This document shows, in pieces, positions 43,885 through 54,579 of a stretch of DNA of 64,000 bases (position 1 is its first letter; each line of letters begins with the position of its first letter). Origin of the DNA: Scilla litardierei (taxonomy: Eukaryota > Streptophyta > Magnoliopsida > Asparagales > Asparagaceae). The DNA lies in assembly GCA_030789695.1 (NCBI GenBank), contig CM061134.1, positions 60,829,334 through 60,893,333 on the forward strand, written 5' to 3'. Under the pieces are notes generated by a model. The model made no database searches. It was not told the DNA's origin and saw only the letters and a program-made list of their open reading frames with translations. The position numbers and the translations under genes were made by a program.

Positions 43885-46125
43885 ATGTCTGCCAACGACA
43901 ACAAGACCGTGCCTCCACCTTCCAACTATGACACCTTCAGGAACCGTGAAGGAGCATCTTCGGTGATGGAAGGACATTCCTCTACGAGGCCTCCATTCTT
44001 CAACGGTACCAACTATGGGTATTGGAAATGCCGGATGGAAACCTTCCTCCGGAGTGCATCCTTATGGAGGACTACAATGAAGGAATACATCGAACCCAAA
44101 GAAGAAGACTTTGAGAAATGGACTACCGCGGAGGTCGCCGCGGAGGTAAGCAATGCCAAGGCAATGAAGGCCTTGCAATGCGCATTGGAGCCCGAGGATT
44201 TCAATAAGATATGCACATGTAAGAGTGCATATCAAATTTGGAACTCCCTCCTCATTCTTCATGAAGGGACGAGTAGGGTAAGAGACTCTAAACTCGTAGT
44301 CGTAAACAAAGATTACGAAATGTTTCATATGCAACAGGGCGAGAAGATGAAAGAATATTACGCTCGTTTTGTTGACATAATAAACGAGTTAGAGGCCCTC
44401 GGCAAGTCCTACACTCAAAAGGAGAAGTGCTCAAAGCTTATTGAAGGACTTCCCTCTTCTTGGGAAAAACGTACCTTCGCCATCGAGGAAGGTAATGACA
44501 TGAACAAATATACCGTAGTTCAACTAATGGGTACTTTGATGTCATACGAGGTACGCAAAGATAGCAAGGTGAAGTTACATGAAAAGATGAAGTCCTATTT
44601 GAACCTAGATGCGCCTAAGAAAAAGGCGATTGCATTCAAGGCGGCTTCATCCACCTCTACCGATGATGATGACTCGGAAGAAGAAATGGACATGGAATCC
44701 ATTGCACTTATGGCAAAGAAGTTCAATCGCTTCTTCCGAAAGGGTAACTTCAAACAAAAATCTAAGTTTACTTCTACTAACGCCTCTCCACCTTTGTGCT
44801 TTAAATGCAATAAGCCAGGACACATCAAAGCGGATTGTCCTCAAAACAAGCAAAAGGAGAAGTGGAAGGCGCCGAAGTTCGACAAGTCAAAGAAGTACAA
44901 AAAGGGGTACAAGAAGGGACTTGTCGGAGCAACATTCACCGACTCCGAGGATTCCTCAAGCGGAGAGTCGGATGATGAGAAAGTGGAGCAAGCGCACATG
45001 TGCTTCATGGCAAGAGAGGAGCATGATCAAGGATCTTCCTCCTCCGATGATAGCGACGACGAAGGCGATGAGGTAACTATGGATGATCTTAGGGATGCTA
45101 ACTCTCATTTATGGTCTAAATACACTAAATTAGTAAATAGATATACTAAAGTAAAAGATGACCTAGCTAGCATTCTAACCTCGCCTAAGACTATCATCAC
45201 CAACAACGACACCGTTGGTGAAGAGTTAAGAAATGAGATTGTTAATCTCAAATCTAAACTTGAACATGTTAGCATTGATGATCCGGAAGAACATAGGATA
45301 GCGGATTTAACTTCTCAAAACTCGACTTTGAGTATTGAGAACGAGAATCTTAAATTTCGTGTTTATGTGCTCACATCGCAAGTATCCACATTAGATACTT
45401 CTATGCGTTCTCTCAAAGAGAAATATGAGAACACATTAGGCCGAATCAATAGATTCAATAAGGGTAAGGACCATTTGGATAAAATCCTAAGTGACTTACT
45501 TCCGGCCAATCACCACATTGGTTTGGGGTATACGATGGGATGTCCATCCAAAGCGGCCACTACTTTTATTAAGCCAACTTCCGGTGACTCTACGAGTGGT
45601 AGCAAACACTCTATTGGTAGTTCATCTACCAATGGTGCTTCCACCTCGTCCACACCCTCTTTTGGAAAGAAACCCACTTTGGGTGGACCTCCAAATAAGG
45701 GGCATGCTTATATGTACACAAATACCATGCCACGTAGGAACACACGTCCTACTCCACCATCTCACACATATGATGATTTCTATGCTACACGTTCACGGGC
45801 ACGTGCACACCATGTGAGACACCCTCACGCACGTGTTCCCACACATGCATATGTTCACCCACCTCATCGTATGAATGATTCTCGTCATGCACCATTCCAT
45901 CATGTTCCGTATGCCTATCCACGTCATGCATCACGTAGAAACCAACAACGCATGCATGCACCCAATAGGATGAAGGCTCCCAAAATTTTCACTATTTGGA
46001 GCCCAAAGGACACAAGCATGGATGAAAAACAAGTATATATGAATGCTTATTTTTCGGATGTTGTGCATAGTAGAGATTATGTGGGGAAGTCAAAGTCCAA
46101 TTGGACTTGGCTTCCAAAGATCTAA
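43885..46125 (+). CDS. Sire-2 gag, intact, with coiled coil and His-rich tail
   Basis: 746 residues, no lesion. The first 240 residues hold the UBN2-type gag core (FFNGTNYGYWKCRM near 38, CTCKSAYQIWNSLL near 110, KYTVVQLMGTLMSYE near 215). Then an acidic Ser-rich stretch and one zinc knuckle, CFKCNKPGHIKADC, at about 305-318. Acidic and Lys-rich linkers follow, then a long Leu-rich coiled coil at about 400-545, a Ser/Thr/Gly-rich part, and at about 630-700 a tail very rich in His and Arg (RARAHHVRHPHARVPTHAY). Large gags with coiled coils are typical of Sireviruses. It forms the particle and binds RNA. The start is the first ATG after the primer site. It ends at TAA about 110 bases before the protease motif. 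Confidence 0.9.
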   Translation: MSANDNKTVPPPSNYDTFRNREGASSVMEGHSSTRPPFFNGTNYGYWKCRMETFLRSASLWRTTMKEYIEPKEEDFEKWTTAEVAAEVSNAKAMKALQCALEPEDFNKICTCKSAYQIWNSLLILHEGTSRVRDSKLVVVNKDYEMFHMQQGEKMKEYYARFVDIINELEALGKSYTQKEKCSKLIEGLPSSWEKRTFAIEEGNDMNKYTVVQLMGTLMSYEVRKDSKVKLHEKMKSYLNLDAPKKKAIAFKAASSTSTDDDDSEEEMDMESIALMAKKFNRFFRKGNFKQKSKFTSTNASPPLCFKCNKPGHIKADCPQNKQKEKWKAPKFDKSKKYKKGYKKGLVGATFTDSEDSSSGESDDEKVEQAHMCFMAREEHDQGSSSSDDSDDEGDEVTMDDLRDANSHLWSKYTKLVNRYTKVKDDLASILTSPKTIITNNDTVGEELRNEIVNLKSKLEHVSIDDPEEHRIADLTSQNSTLSIENENLKFRVYVLTSQVSTLDTSMRSLKEKYENTLGRINRFNKGKDHLDKILSDLLPANHHIGLGYTMGCPSKAATTFIKPTSGDSTSGSKHSIGSSSTNGASTSSTPSFGKKPTLGGPPNKGHAYMYTNTMPRRNTRPTPPSHTYDDFYATRSRARAHHVRHPHARVPTHAYVHPPHRMNDSRHAPFHHVPYAYPRHASRRNQQRMHAPNRMKAPKIFTIWSPKDTSMDEKQVYMNAYFSDVVHSRDYVGKSKSNWTWLPKI

Positions 46126-46239
46126 CCTTTGAGGACCCAATGACCTTGGGTACCATGATATGAAAGTTTCTATCTTTAGGTACTCAAGGAAAAGAAAAAG
46201 AAAAGGAGCAACAAATTTAAATTTAGCTCCAAAGGGAAT
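46126..46239 (+). other. Gag-pol spacer of Sire-2
   Basis: A-rich, stops in all frames. In the aligned Sire-3 region (about 62513-62623) there is also no open frame. Confidence 0.6.
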
Positions 46240-49134
46240 TAGATACTCGATAGCGGGTGTTCAAAACACATGACGGGTGACGCTCAATTGCTCTCCGGAG
46301 TGGTTCCCATTGCAAATGGAAATCGCGTCGTATTTGGAGGCAACGAGAGCGGAACCATCGTCGGTGTTGGTAAAGTGGGTAACCCTTCTAAACCCTTAAT
46401 TAGTGATGTTTATCTAGTTGATGGTTTAAATCATAATCTTATTTCAATAAGCCAACTTTGTGACAAAGGTTACAAAGTTAGCTTTGCGAAAGGATTGTGT
46501 CATATTTCAAATGATAATAATAAATTATTATTTTCCGGCACACGCCATAAAGATATTTATATTTTGGATCTTCCTAAGTCATATGAACAATGTCTCGTTG
46601 CCAACACAAGTGAACAACACTTATGGCATCGACGCTTTGGACATGTGAACTTTGGAACACTTTATAAGCTTTCAAAATTAAATTCCATTAAAGGTTTTCC
46701 GAAGCTCGTTTTTGAAAAGAAAATTTTTTGTGATTCTTGTCAACGTGGCAAGCTTCCTAAATCTTCATTTAAACCTAAGAAAAGCATTTCTACAAAACGG
46801 CCACTAGAGCTATTACATCTAGATTTATTTGGGCCAACTAGAGTTGCTTCCTTAGGAAATGCAAGATATGGACTAGTCATCGTTGATGATTATTCAAGAG
46901 TTACATGGGTATTTTTCTTATGTAATAAAAATGAAGCTTTTGAAAACTTCACAATATTTGTGAAGAAAGTACAAAATCTCATCGGAACCACCATTGTCAC
47001 TATTCGTAGTGATCATGGGGGTGAATTTGAGAATGAGTCTTTCTCAAATTTTTGTGATGATCTTGGAATTACTCACACGTTTTCTTTCCCTCGCGCACCT
47101 CCTCAAAATGGTGTTGTTGAGAGGAAGAATAGAACGCTTGTGGAGTGTGCTCGCACTATGGTCGAAGATAGTCAACTTGGTTATCAATTTTGGGCGGAAG
47201 CGGTACACACCGCTTGCTATGTGTTTAATAGAATACTTTTGAGGCCCGGCACCAAACAAACTTGCTATGAATTGTTGTTTGGTAGATTGCCTCAAGATAA
47301 ACATTTTCGTGTTTTCGGCGCAAAATGTTTCATTAAAAACACATATGATAATTTGGACAAGTTTGATCCGAGATCGGATGATGGGATATTTGTTGGGTAT
47401 TCCTCATGTAGCAAAGCCTACCGGATATACAACAAAAGATCCTCTACGATCGAGGAATCACTTCATGTCTCTTTTAATGAGAATTTTACTACTTCTAGAA
47501 TTTCAAATGATAATGATTCTATGGATGTTTTATGTGATTCATTTGAAAATTCTAAGTCTATTGATTCAATTGATTCTATTGAGACTAACCCGACTAATGA
47601 AGTTGTTGAGAATGTGCCTAGTGATCAAGGTATTCCCAAGCGGATTCATACCGTTCGCGACCATCCCCATGAGCAAGTTATTGGCAATATTAATGATAGT
47701 GTCAAGACGAGATCTCAAGTCCACCACTTCGCCAATTGTGCCTTTGCCTCATCGATAGAGCCAAAGAATATCGTTGAATCGTGTGAAGATAGTGCTTGGA
47801 TCCTTGCCATGGAGGAGGAACTCATTCAATTCGAGAGGAATGAGGTATGGGAGCTTGTTCCTTTGCCATCGAAGAACCACATCGTCATAGGGACAAAGTG
47901 GATCTTCAAGAACAAAACCGACGAAAATCAAGTCGTCGTCCGGAACAACGCTCGGTTAGTAGCTCAAGGCTATCGCCAAGAGGAAGGTATCGATTTTGAA
48001 GAATCCTTCGCTCTGGTAGCTAGATTAGAATCGATTAGACTCTTATTGTCTTATGCATGCCATAAAAATTTTAAGTTATTTCAAATGGATGTTAAAAGTG
48101 CATTTTTAAACGGAGATGTCGTTGAGGAAGTTTACGTTTCTCAACCTCCGGGCTTCATAAATGAAAAATTTCCAAATCATGTTTTTAAACTAAAGAAAGC
48201 TCTTTATGGTTTGATACAAGCTCCTCGAGCTTGGTATGATCGCCTAAAGAATTTTCTTTTGGATTTGAATTTTAAAATGGGCGAAGCCGATTCTACACTT
48301 TTTGTTAAGCATGCGAATAATGATATTTTATTAGTTCAAATTTATGTTGATGATATCATTTTCGGTGCTACTAACTTCACTCTTTGCGAAGAGTTTTCTA
48401 ATGTTATGAAGGAACAATTTGAGATGAGCCACATGGGCGAACTCAAATATTTCTTAGGTCTCCAAATTCGCCAATTGAACGATGCAATCTTCATCCACCA
48501 AACGAAGTATACGGTGGAGTTGCTTAAGCGATTTGGAATGGAAAGTGCTTCCGGGAAAAAGACTCCAATGAGCACGACTACGCATCTTGACAAGGATACG
48601 GGCGGTAAGGATGCAGACATTCGTCTATATCGAGGTATGATATGTAGTTTACTTTATCTTACCGCAAGTAGGCCCGATATTATGTTTGCCGTATGCGTAT
48701 GTGCTCGTTATCAGTCTCAACCTAAGGAGTCTCACTTAGTAGCGGTAAAGCGTATTTTCCGTTATCTAAGTTACACTTTAGATTTTGGATTACTTTATCT
48801 GAAATCTAGCACGTATGAGTTAGTCTCATACAGTGATGCCGATTATGCGGGATGCAAATCCGACAGGAAAAGTACTAGTGGCACTTGCCATTTTCTAGGA
48901 AATTCTCTTGTCTCTTGGTTTTCCAAGAAGCAAAATTCCGTATCACTTTCAACCACCGAGGCGGAATATATTGCCGCCGGTGCCGCTTGTGCCCAGGTTC
49001 TTTGGATGAGACACACTTTGAAGGATTTTGGTATTCACTGTGATACTAGCCCTATCATGGTGGATAACCAAAGTGCTATCTGTCTTTCAAAGAATCCGGT
49101 GCACCATTCCCGATCAAAACACATAGATGTCTGA
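46240..49134 (+). pseudogene. Sire-2 pol: protease, integrase, RT, RNase H; near-intact but with premature stops
   Basis: Open for 954 codons from 46270. Just ahead, in frame, is [10 protein letters not shown] with the protease catalytic Asp. The Trp expected before it is TAG (46240-46242); Sire-3 has TGG there. Integrase: zinc region [10 protein letters not shown] ... CDSCQRGK (residues about 117-160), Asp in HLDLFGPTR, Asp in [12 protein letters not shown], Glu in [37 protein letters not shown], catalytic [10 protein letters not shown] at about residue 690. RNase [37 protein letters not shown]. The Arg codon after SKHIDV is TGA (49132-49134, a probable CpG decay from CGA). The last ~40 codons continue to about 49270 with a further frame change. 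Confidence 0.9.
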
Positions 49135-49535
49135 CACCACTTTTTAGATGATCATGTAGCTAAAAGGACATCATATTAGTGTACGTTGAAACCCAAAAGC
49201 AAATCGCCGATATTTTCACGAAACCCCTAAAGGAGGACTCCTTTGTGCGGTTGCGTCGAGAATTGGGGATTATGGGTGAATCCGAGATATAGGATTCATA
49301 TTTCATTCAATTATCTTGCATGCTATTCGATTTCGCGATATTTTGTTCATGCTAGATTAATTGAATTTTTGGGAATTTTATGTGATATATTTGAATTTAT
49401 GTTCAAATTCGTATTTGAAAGTCGTATTTAAGATTTCGACGCTTTATGGGGTAATTTAGATGACTAATGAGAGTGTTAAGTTGTTTCATCCAAGTGGTTT
49501 GTGAAGAGAAATCAATTATCAAATTTTGAACTCTT
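49135..49535 (+). other. Decayed pol end and spacer
   Basis: HHFLDDHVAK in the pol frame, then after a frame change residues of the type ADIFTKPLKEDSFVRLRRELGI to about 49277: the usual copia pol end. The remainder is AT-rich non-coding. Confidence 0.7.
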
Positions 49536-49920
49536 CTAGTCGGTCTAAGTTCATTTGTCAACCGACTAGATGCTCATCTAGTCGGTCAGCAAGTGAACTC
49601 AGACCGACTAGATCAAGCTTTCATCCATCTCCTATCATTTTCTTTCGTTAGTCGGTCATAGTACACTTTCCGACCGACTAGATTGAAAACTAGTCGGTCA
49701 GTAAGTATACTGCGACCGACTAAATCTTGCCCTAAAATTTGCTGTTTGCCTCTGTTTCGACTTAGTCGGTTCAAGCTCATTGACCGACCGACTAGATCGT
49801 AATCTAGTCGGTCAGTGCTTGAACTATGACCGACTAAGTGGGTTAGGGCATTTGTGTCTTTTTGATTCCAGACCGACTTATACTCACTTTGGTTCGACTA
49901 AAATCATTCTTAGTCGGTCT
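49536..49920. repeat. Symmetric box array ahead of Sire-2 third ORF
   Basis: Three full four-box units starting near 49536, 49651 and 49761 plus three further boxes, the same TAGTCGGTC / GACCGACTA boxes as the LTR. It ends 300 bases before the third ORF and is followed by a pyrimidine patch (TCTCCTCTTCTCC). Extra boxes near the envelope-like ORF are reported for Sireviruses. Suggests an internal promoter (inference); no clear TATA box seen. Confidence 0.9.
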
Positions 49921-50219
49921 TCTCCTCTTCTCCAGCCCGATAAACCCCAAAACCCATCTCGAGCCCCCTCGTATTCCGTCGACTCCGGCCATCACTCCGG
50001 CCATCCCCGCCGTCCGCCGCCGTCGCCTCCTCCTCCTAGGTATCTTCCCCCTCCTCCTAGGTCGATTTCTTGCCCTAGGGTGCGATTTCATCTTCTAGGT
50101 ATTCTAGGGTTTCGGAATTTTTCATCTTAGGGCTTGTGAGTTAGGGTTTGTTTGTTGTGTGCTTAGGGTTTGTTGTTGATCCTCCGTGATTGCTTGCTTG
50201 TACTCGTCGTGCCACGACC

Positions 50220-51845
50220 ATGGCTAAGACGAGGATTCCCATCGCCTCTTCCGGGGCTTCTCCTATGACCGTAGGGCCTTCCAACCCTAGGAATCCACCT
50301 AAGCCTAAGCGTCATGCCAAGTCTACCCAAGCCTCTCCATCTTCGCCTCCTCCTAAGAAGCCGAGGACGGCCACAGATAAACCCCGAAAATCAAAGACCA
50401 AGAAGCCTATTCTTCAATCTCCGGCTACTCCTCCCGATTCCGACACTGAATTTATCCCTGAGGATGAGCCTACTAGGGAACCCACTCCACCACTCCGTCC
50501 TAGGACTCGCCAGCCAAAGGGAAAGGGCCCAATGCCAGCGGGGGGTGTTGACATATCGTTGTGTCGCGATGACCCTTTGTGTCTCGTGGCCTACAACCGT
50601 ATTGAACACTGCCCGATGTTATTGGAGCACTACGTCCAGTTTTCTGATTTCATTGGCTTAGCCGATCTCCTCTCCTATAGTGGTCTCCTTGATTATCTCC
50701 GCTATGATCCTAAGGCCAATCCCAAACCGTATCCTCGCCTAGTGAAATTGTTCTATGCCAATCGTGTTCGAGGCCAGTACGATGCCAGCCACTCCATTGA
50801 GACTACTGTCTTGGGAACTCCTATAGTTCTCACGGCAGAAATCTTGGGGGAGATTCTTGGTTGCTCGTCGTGTGGTCTCCTTCCTTCGGACATTTCGGTC
50901 GATGATATTTCCTCCTTGGATCAGTCAATTCTTGCAAATATCTTCCAGGTTATCCCCTCCGCATTCATTGGTGTTCCATCGAAATCTTTCAAGCCGAATG
51001 CGTGGGTCCTTAACCTGATCTTGAAGTCATGTCTTCTACCTAAGTATGGATCATCTTCTCTTCCATCCCAGCCGTTCTTGAAATTGATCTACGCTCTTTT
51101 CTTGGGGTGCGAGATTAATTGGGCTCGTGTGATACTCGATAAGATGGACTCTTTCGAGTGTATACGCAAGACCAATAAATCTGCGCACATTCCATACCCT
51201 TGTTTGTTGACCCTTGTGTTTCGTCATTTCCGAGTCCCTCTCCCTCCTGACGATGAGCGTCCCTTGGGTACTCCTCTGAACGCGACGGCCGTGAAGAAAT
51301 CTCTAGCGGCGCTTCGTCACGTACAGAGGTCTACCACATTTGCTTCTCAGGCGACTCCCTCTGCTGCTGGTGCCCCCTCTCGTCCTGCTACTTTGGATGA
51401 TGTCGTACGGATACTTCGTCGGCACGAGTCTCGCTTGGCTCGTACCGAGGAGGTAGTTTGCCGTATGGCTCGTCAGATGGGCATTGATCTTCCTCCGTCA
51501 GTGTCTGAGGACGAGGAGATGGACGATGAGGAGCTTGACGAGCTTGTCACTTCTTTAGCCCGTGGCGATGAGGCCACTGCTGCTGCTGCTTCTACATCTT
51601 CTGCTCCTGGTGTTGGCACATCTACCGGTGCTCCAGAGATCTCTGCTGCAGTAGTTCAGACTTCTGAGCCTGCTGCCTCTCCTGCTGACACTCCTGATGT
51701 GCCTGCTGATGTTGAGCCTGTTGCTGTTGCTTCCACACCTACCCCGACGATCCCGTCTGTTGAGACACCTCTACTCCCTGCAGAGCCTGAGTCCACTCCG
51801 TCGACTGGACCCACGGAGACTGCAGATCCAGCCACTTCCTCGTGA
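50220..51845 (+). CDS. Sire-2 third ORF in the envelope-like position; putative plant transposon protein domain
   Basis: 541 residues, intact, ACCATGGCT start context. Residues 1-110 are basic and Pro/Ser-rich with nuclear-signal-like clusters (PPKKPRTATDKPRKSKTKKP). About 115-345 is a folded domain resembling the putative plant transposon protein family (PF20167-like): YPRLVKLFYANRVRG, LGTPIVLTAEILGEILG, WVLNLILKSCLLP, KLIYALFLGCEINWARVILDKM. Then a stretch with DDVVRILRRHESRLARTEE, an acidic run (DEEMDDEELDEL), and a low-complexity Ala/Thr/Pro/Ser C-terminus of about 100 residues. No signal peptide or membrane segment is evident, so envelope function is not supported by sequence. The box array upstream and the open frame suggest it is under selection. 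Its role is unknown. Confidence 0.8.
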   Translation: MAKTRIPIASSGASPMTVGPSNPRNPPKPKRHAKSTQASPSSPPPKKPRTATDKPRKSKTKKPILQSPATPPDSDTEFIPEDEPTREPTPPLRPRTRQPKGKGPMPAGGVDISLCRDDPLCLVAYNRIEHCPMLLEHYVQFSDFIGLADLLSYSGLLDYLRYDPKANPKPYPRLVKLFYANRVRGQYDASHSIETTVLGTPIVLTAEILGEILGCSSCGLLPSDISVDDISSLDQSILANIFQVIPSAFIGVPSKSFKPNAWVLNLILKSCLLPKYGSSSLPSQPFLKLIYALFLGCEINWARVILDKMDSFECIRKTNKSAHIPYPCLLTLVFRHFRVPLPPDDERPLGTPLNATAVKKSLAALRHVQRSTTFASQATPSAAGAPSRPATLDDVVRILRRHESRLARTEEVVCRMARQMGIDLPPSVSEDEEMDDEELDELVTSLARGDEATAAAASTSSAPGVGTSTGAPEISAAVVQTSEPAASPADTPDVPADVEPVAVASTPTPTIPSVETPLLPAEPESTPSTGPTETADPATSS

Positions 51846-52827
51846 TTGTCAGTTTCGAGGACTCTCCACTACACTTCGGATGATATATTTTTTAGTGAGA
51901 GTATTTTGGGTTTGGATGGGGTTTGAGAGTTGTTTTGATGTATTTTTGAGCTTTCAGGGTTTCGGTGTTGGTTGTTTTGATACACTTTGGATGATGTTGC
52001 TGATGGTTATTTTGTTGTATTTTGATGTTGACGATGATGATGTATCTTTTGATGTTTATATCCATGGTCGTTTGTATTTTGATGTACTCGTTGGGATATC
52101 TCTTTGGATGTACTCATGATGTTAACATTTATATATATACATCGTCGTTCTCTTTGTCTTAATTCGTCGTGCACATTTAATATTCGTTCAAATGCATATA
52201 ATGTGTGAATACGTCGTTCGACGCATGAAAACTTGGTTAAATAGATTTAAATTCTAGAATTGTATAGAATTGTTTTCCATGCACAAATTTAACCAAGAAT
52301 ATTGAATATTGAAGAGTATGTTTCTTTATTCAAGAAATGAATAATTATTTGGTATTTTTGATGATTTTTGATTTTTTTTTGATAATGGACATTTTGGCAC
52401 ACCTTGATTTGATTTCCACATTTTTCCCTTGGTGTCAATTTGGTCCATCGTCATTGTCTACGACTCCCGATGTTGGATTTTCCATTTCCTAGTTGTTGTC
52501 GTTGTATCCCCCCCATTTTTGGGATAATGCCAAAGGGGGAGAGATAATGATAATAAATAGCGCAAATGAAAATTTAACTCAATTTCCAAGAATCTAGTTT
52601 GATATGTTAGATTTAGGGGGAGTTAAGATACATATAAGGATTTTCAAAATCCGATATTTCGAAAATTGATTCTCTTTATTTATCTTACTCATCTGATTGA
52701 TGCAATTCATATATATTCATCTTGGAATTAACGTGTCATCAATGCAGGGGGAGTAAGTATTTTACATTTGAATCATTATTTTTGATTATTATTTATGTTG
52801 GTTTGTCATCACCAAAAAGGGGAAGAA
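51846..52827 (+). other. Sire-2 3' untranslated region with several polypurine tracts
   Basis: T-rich, then purine tracts AAAGGGGGAGAGA (about 52530), TTAGGGGGAGTTAAG (about 52613), GCAGGGGGAGTAAG (about 52746) and the terminal AAAAAGGGGAAGAA abutting the LTR (52814-52827). Multiple tracts are a Sirevirus trait. Confidence 0.8.
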
Positions 52828-54579
52828 TATTGAATATTGGACTCCCCGGATTTGGTTTTGATGATGAGCAAACATAAATAATCCATGAACTAACAATTTG
52901 TGAGCGCAGTATTGGAGATCGTCGCCAAATTCACGAGAACATTCAAAGCGACATCTCAACACTTCCCAAAGCTCGTATTCATGCCTAAAGCTTCGTTGAA
53001 GCTCTTGCGCCGTTTTGGAAGTTATGAAGATTCAATCGAAGCTCTCGAAGACCGTTTATTAAGGTTTTATTTATAGTCTTTTAGCTTCGATATATAGAAT
53101 GTTAAGCCTTGAGTATATCTTACGTTTCTATCTTCATTACGCTCATTTCGTAGCTCTAGGATCCTTGCACAAGTTCATTCTAACTTCCTCGAAGCGTCGC
53201 GCTTCGATTCGGACTTGTATGTGCTTGTTAGTTGGTACAAGAACAAGTACTGACCGACTAGATGGTGATCTAGTCGGTCGGCAACTGTTCTTGGACCGAC
53301 TAGTTTGATTCCTTAATTTCTTGGACTTTACTGTTTACAGTTAGTCGGTCTACGTTGACTCACCGACCGACTAGTTTGTGAACTAGTCGGTCAGTGATGC
53401 TTCTTTGACCGACTAGTTGTGACTTACTGTTCATGCTAAAATTCTCCTAAGCTACTGTTTATCGTTAGTCGGTCTAAGAATGTTTGGTGACCGACTAGTT
53501 GACAATTTAGTCGGTCAACTTTTGTTCTTGGACCGACTAAGTCACTTTGTACTCAGACTAATTCTTTTTGCTCTTAGTCGGTCTACGTTCACTGACTGAC
53601 CGACTAGTTGTGAAACTAGTCGGTCAGAAAGTCTTTTTGGACCGACTAGATTTCTAGGTCTGAAATTCTATCTCTTCTCAGATCTACTCTTAGTCGGTCC
53701 ATGCTATTTGACTGACCGACTAGTTGATGAACTAGTCGGTCAGTGATTGTTCTTTGACCGACTAATTCTCACAGATTTCTATCCGTTGGAGAATGACCTA
53801 ACTTGTTTTTATGGGACCCTATAAATACGAGCCTAGGTCATTTCTATCTAGGTTAGAGCTGCCATTAAGAGATTCATTAAGTTCTAAAGAGATAGCCATT
53901 CTCACTCTAATCTAAAGCTCTCTTCCTCACAAGAAACCCATTCTCTCTCATTCCTAGATCTAGAATCCATCTAGAGAGAAGGTTGTTCTTGGTGAGCTCT
54001 TCAAGCTATTGCTTGATCCAAGTCTCCAAATCATTCCTAGGCACCGATTGCTGGTCATTTCCTTGGTGCTAGGTCTTGGTGACTTCATCTTCCTCAAATC
54101 CTTCATTTCACCATTTGGGTAAGAAAAACTCAAGGTATAGGATTTTGTGGTAAGATTGTTTATTTCATATTAAACTCTTTAATATTGCTTTGTGATTCTC
54201 TCGGTTGTGAGAGAAGGTTGTGATCCCGGGTTGTGGGATTCACGTTTGCTATTGCATGTATGATTTGATCTTGTGAAGGTTTTTCACAAGATACTCATAG
54301 TGGAAATCTTAGGTTAGGGTTTCTAACCTAAGTATCCGGAGGGGATCCGGGTGGTTGGGACGTAGGATCACCGGGAACAAGTCGGGGAGACTTGGGTGGA
54401 TCCGAACCCATTAACATCATTTGTTTGCATTGTTAATTTTGTGTTGTCATTCAATTTAAGCTTCCGCAAATTGATTTGGTAGTTGTTTGCAATTTAATTT
54501 GGAATTATACTCCTTATTATTTTAAAGTACTATTCACACCCCCCTCTAGTACTTGTGCAGTAGCTGGTAGGGCATTACA
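52828..54579 (+). repeat. Sire-2 3' LTR
   Basis: Copy of 42108-43857; it starts TATTGAATATTGG, so the terminal TG is TA here. Box array at 53252-53765 and TATAAATA at 53820-53827 as in the 5' copy. Confidence 0.93.
53252..53765. repeat. Symmetric box array in Sire-2 3' LTR
   Basis: Same array as 42532-43045 with single-base differences only. Here one degenerate box of the 5' copy (GATCGACTAG) is GACCGACTAG. Confidence 0.92.

Larger units (their letters stand above)
42108..54579 (+). mobile_element. Sire-2: complete Sirevirus-type copia element with third ORF
   Basis: Target duplication AGGAA at 42103-42107 and 54580-54584. LTRs of 1750 and 1752 bp differ at about 20 positions by eye (about 1 percent), so insertion is recent. 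Large gag, copia-order pol and an extra ORF between pol and the 3' LTR, symmetric box arrays upstream of the LTR TATA box and of the extra ORF, and several polypurine tracts before the 3' LTR are all Sirevirus traits. Despite its youth pol has a stop before the protease and damage at its end. Confidence 0.92.

Noticed and set aside
50220..51845. Third ORF as a viral envelope glycoprotein
   Set aside because: No signal peptide, hydrophobic segment or glycoprotein-like Cys pattern visible; only its position is envelope-like.
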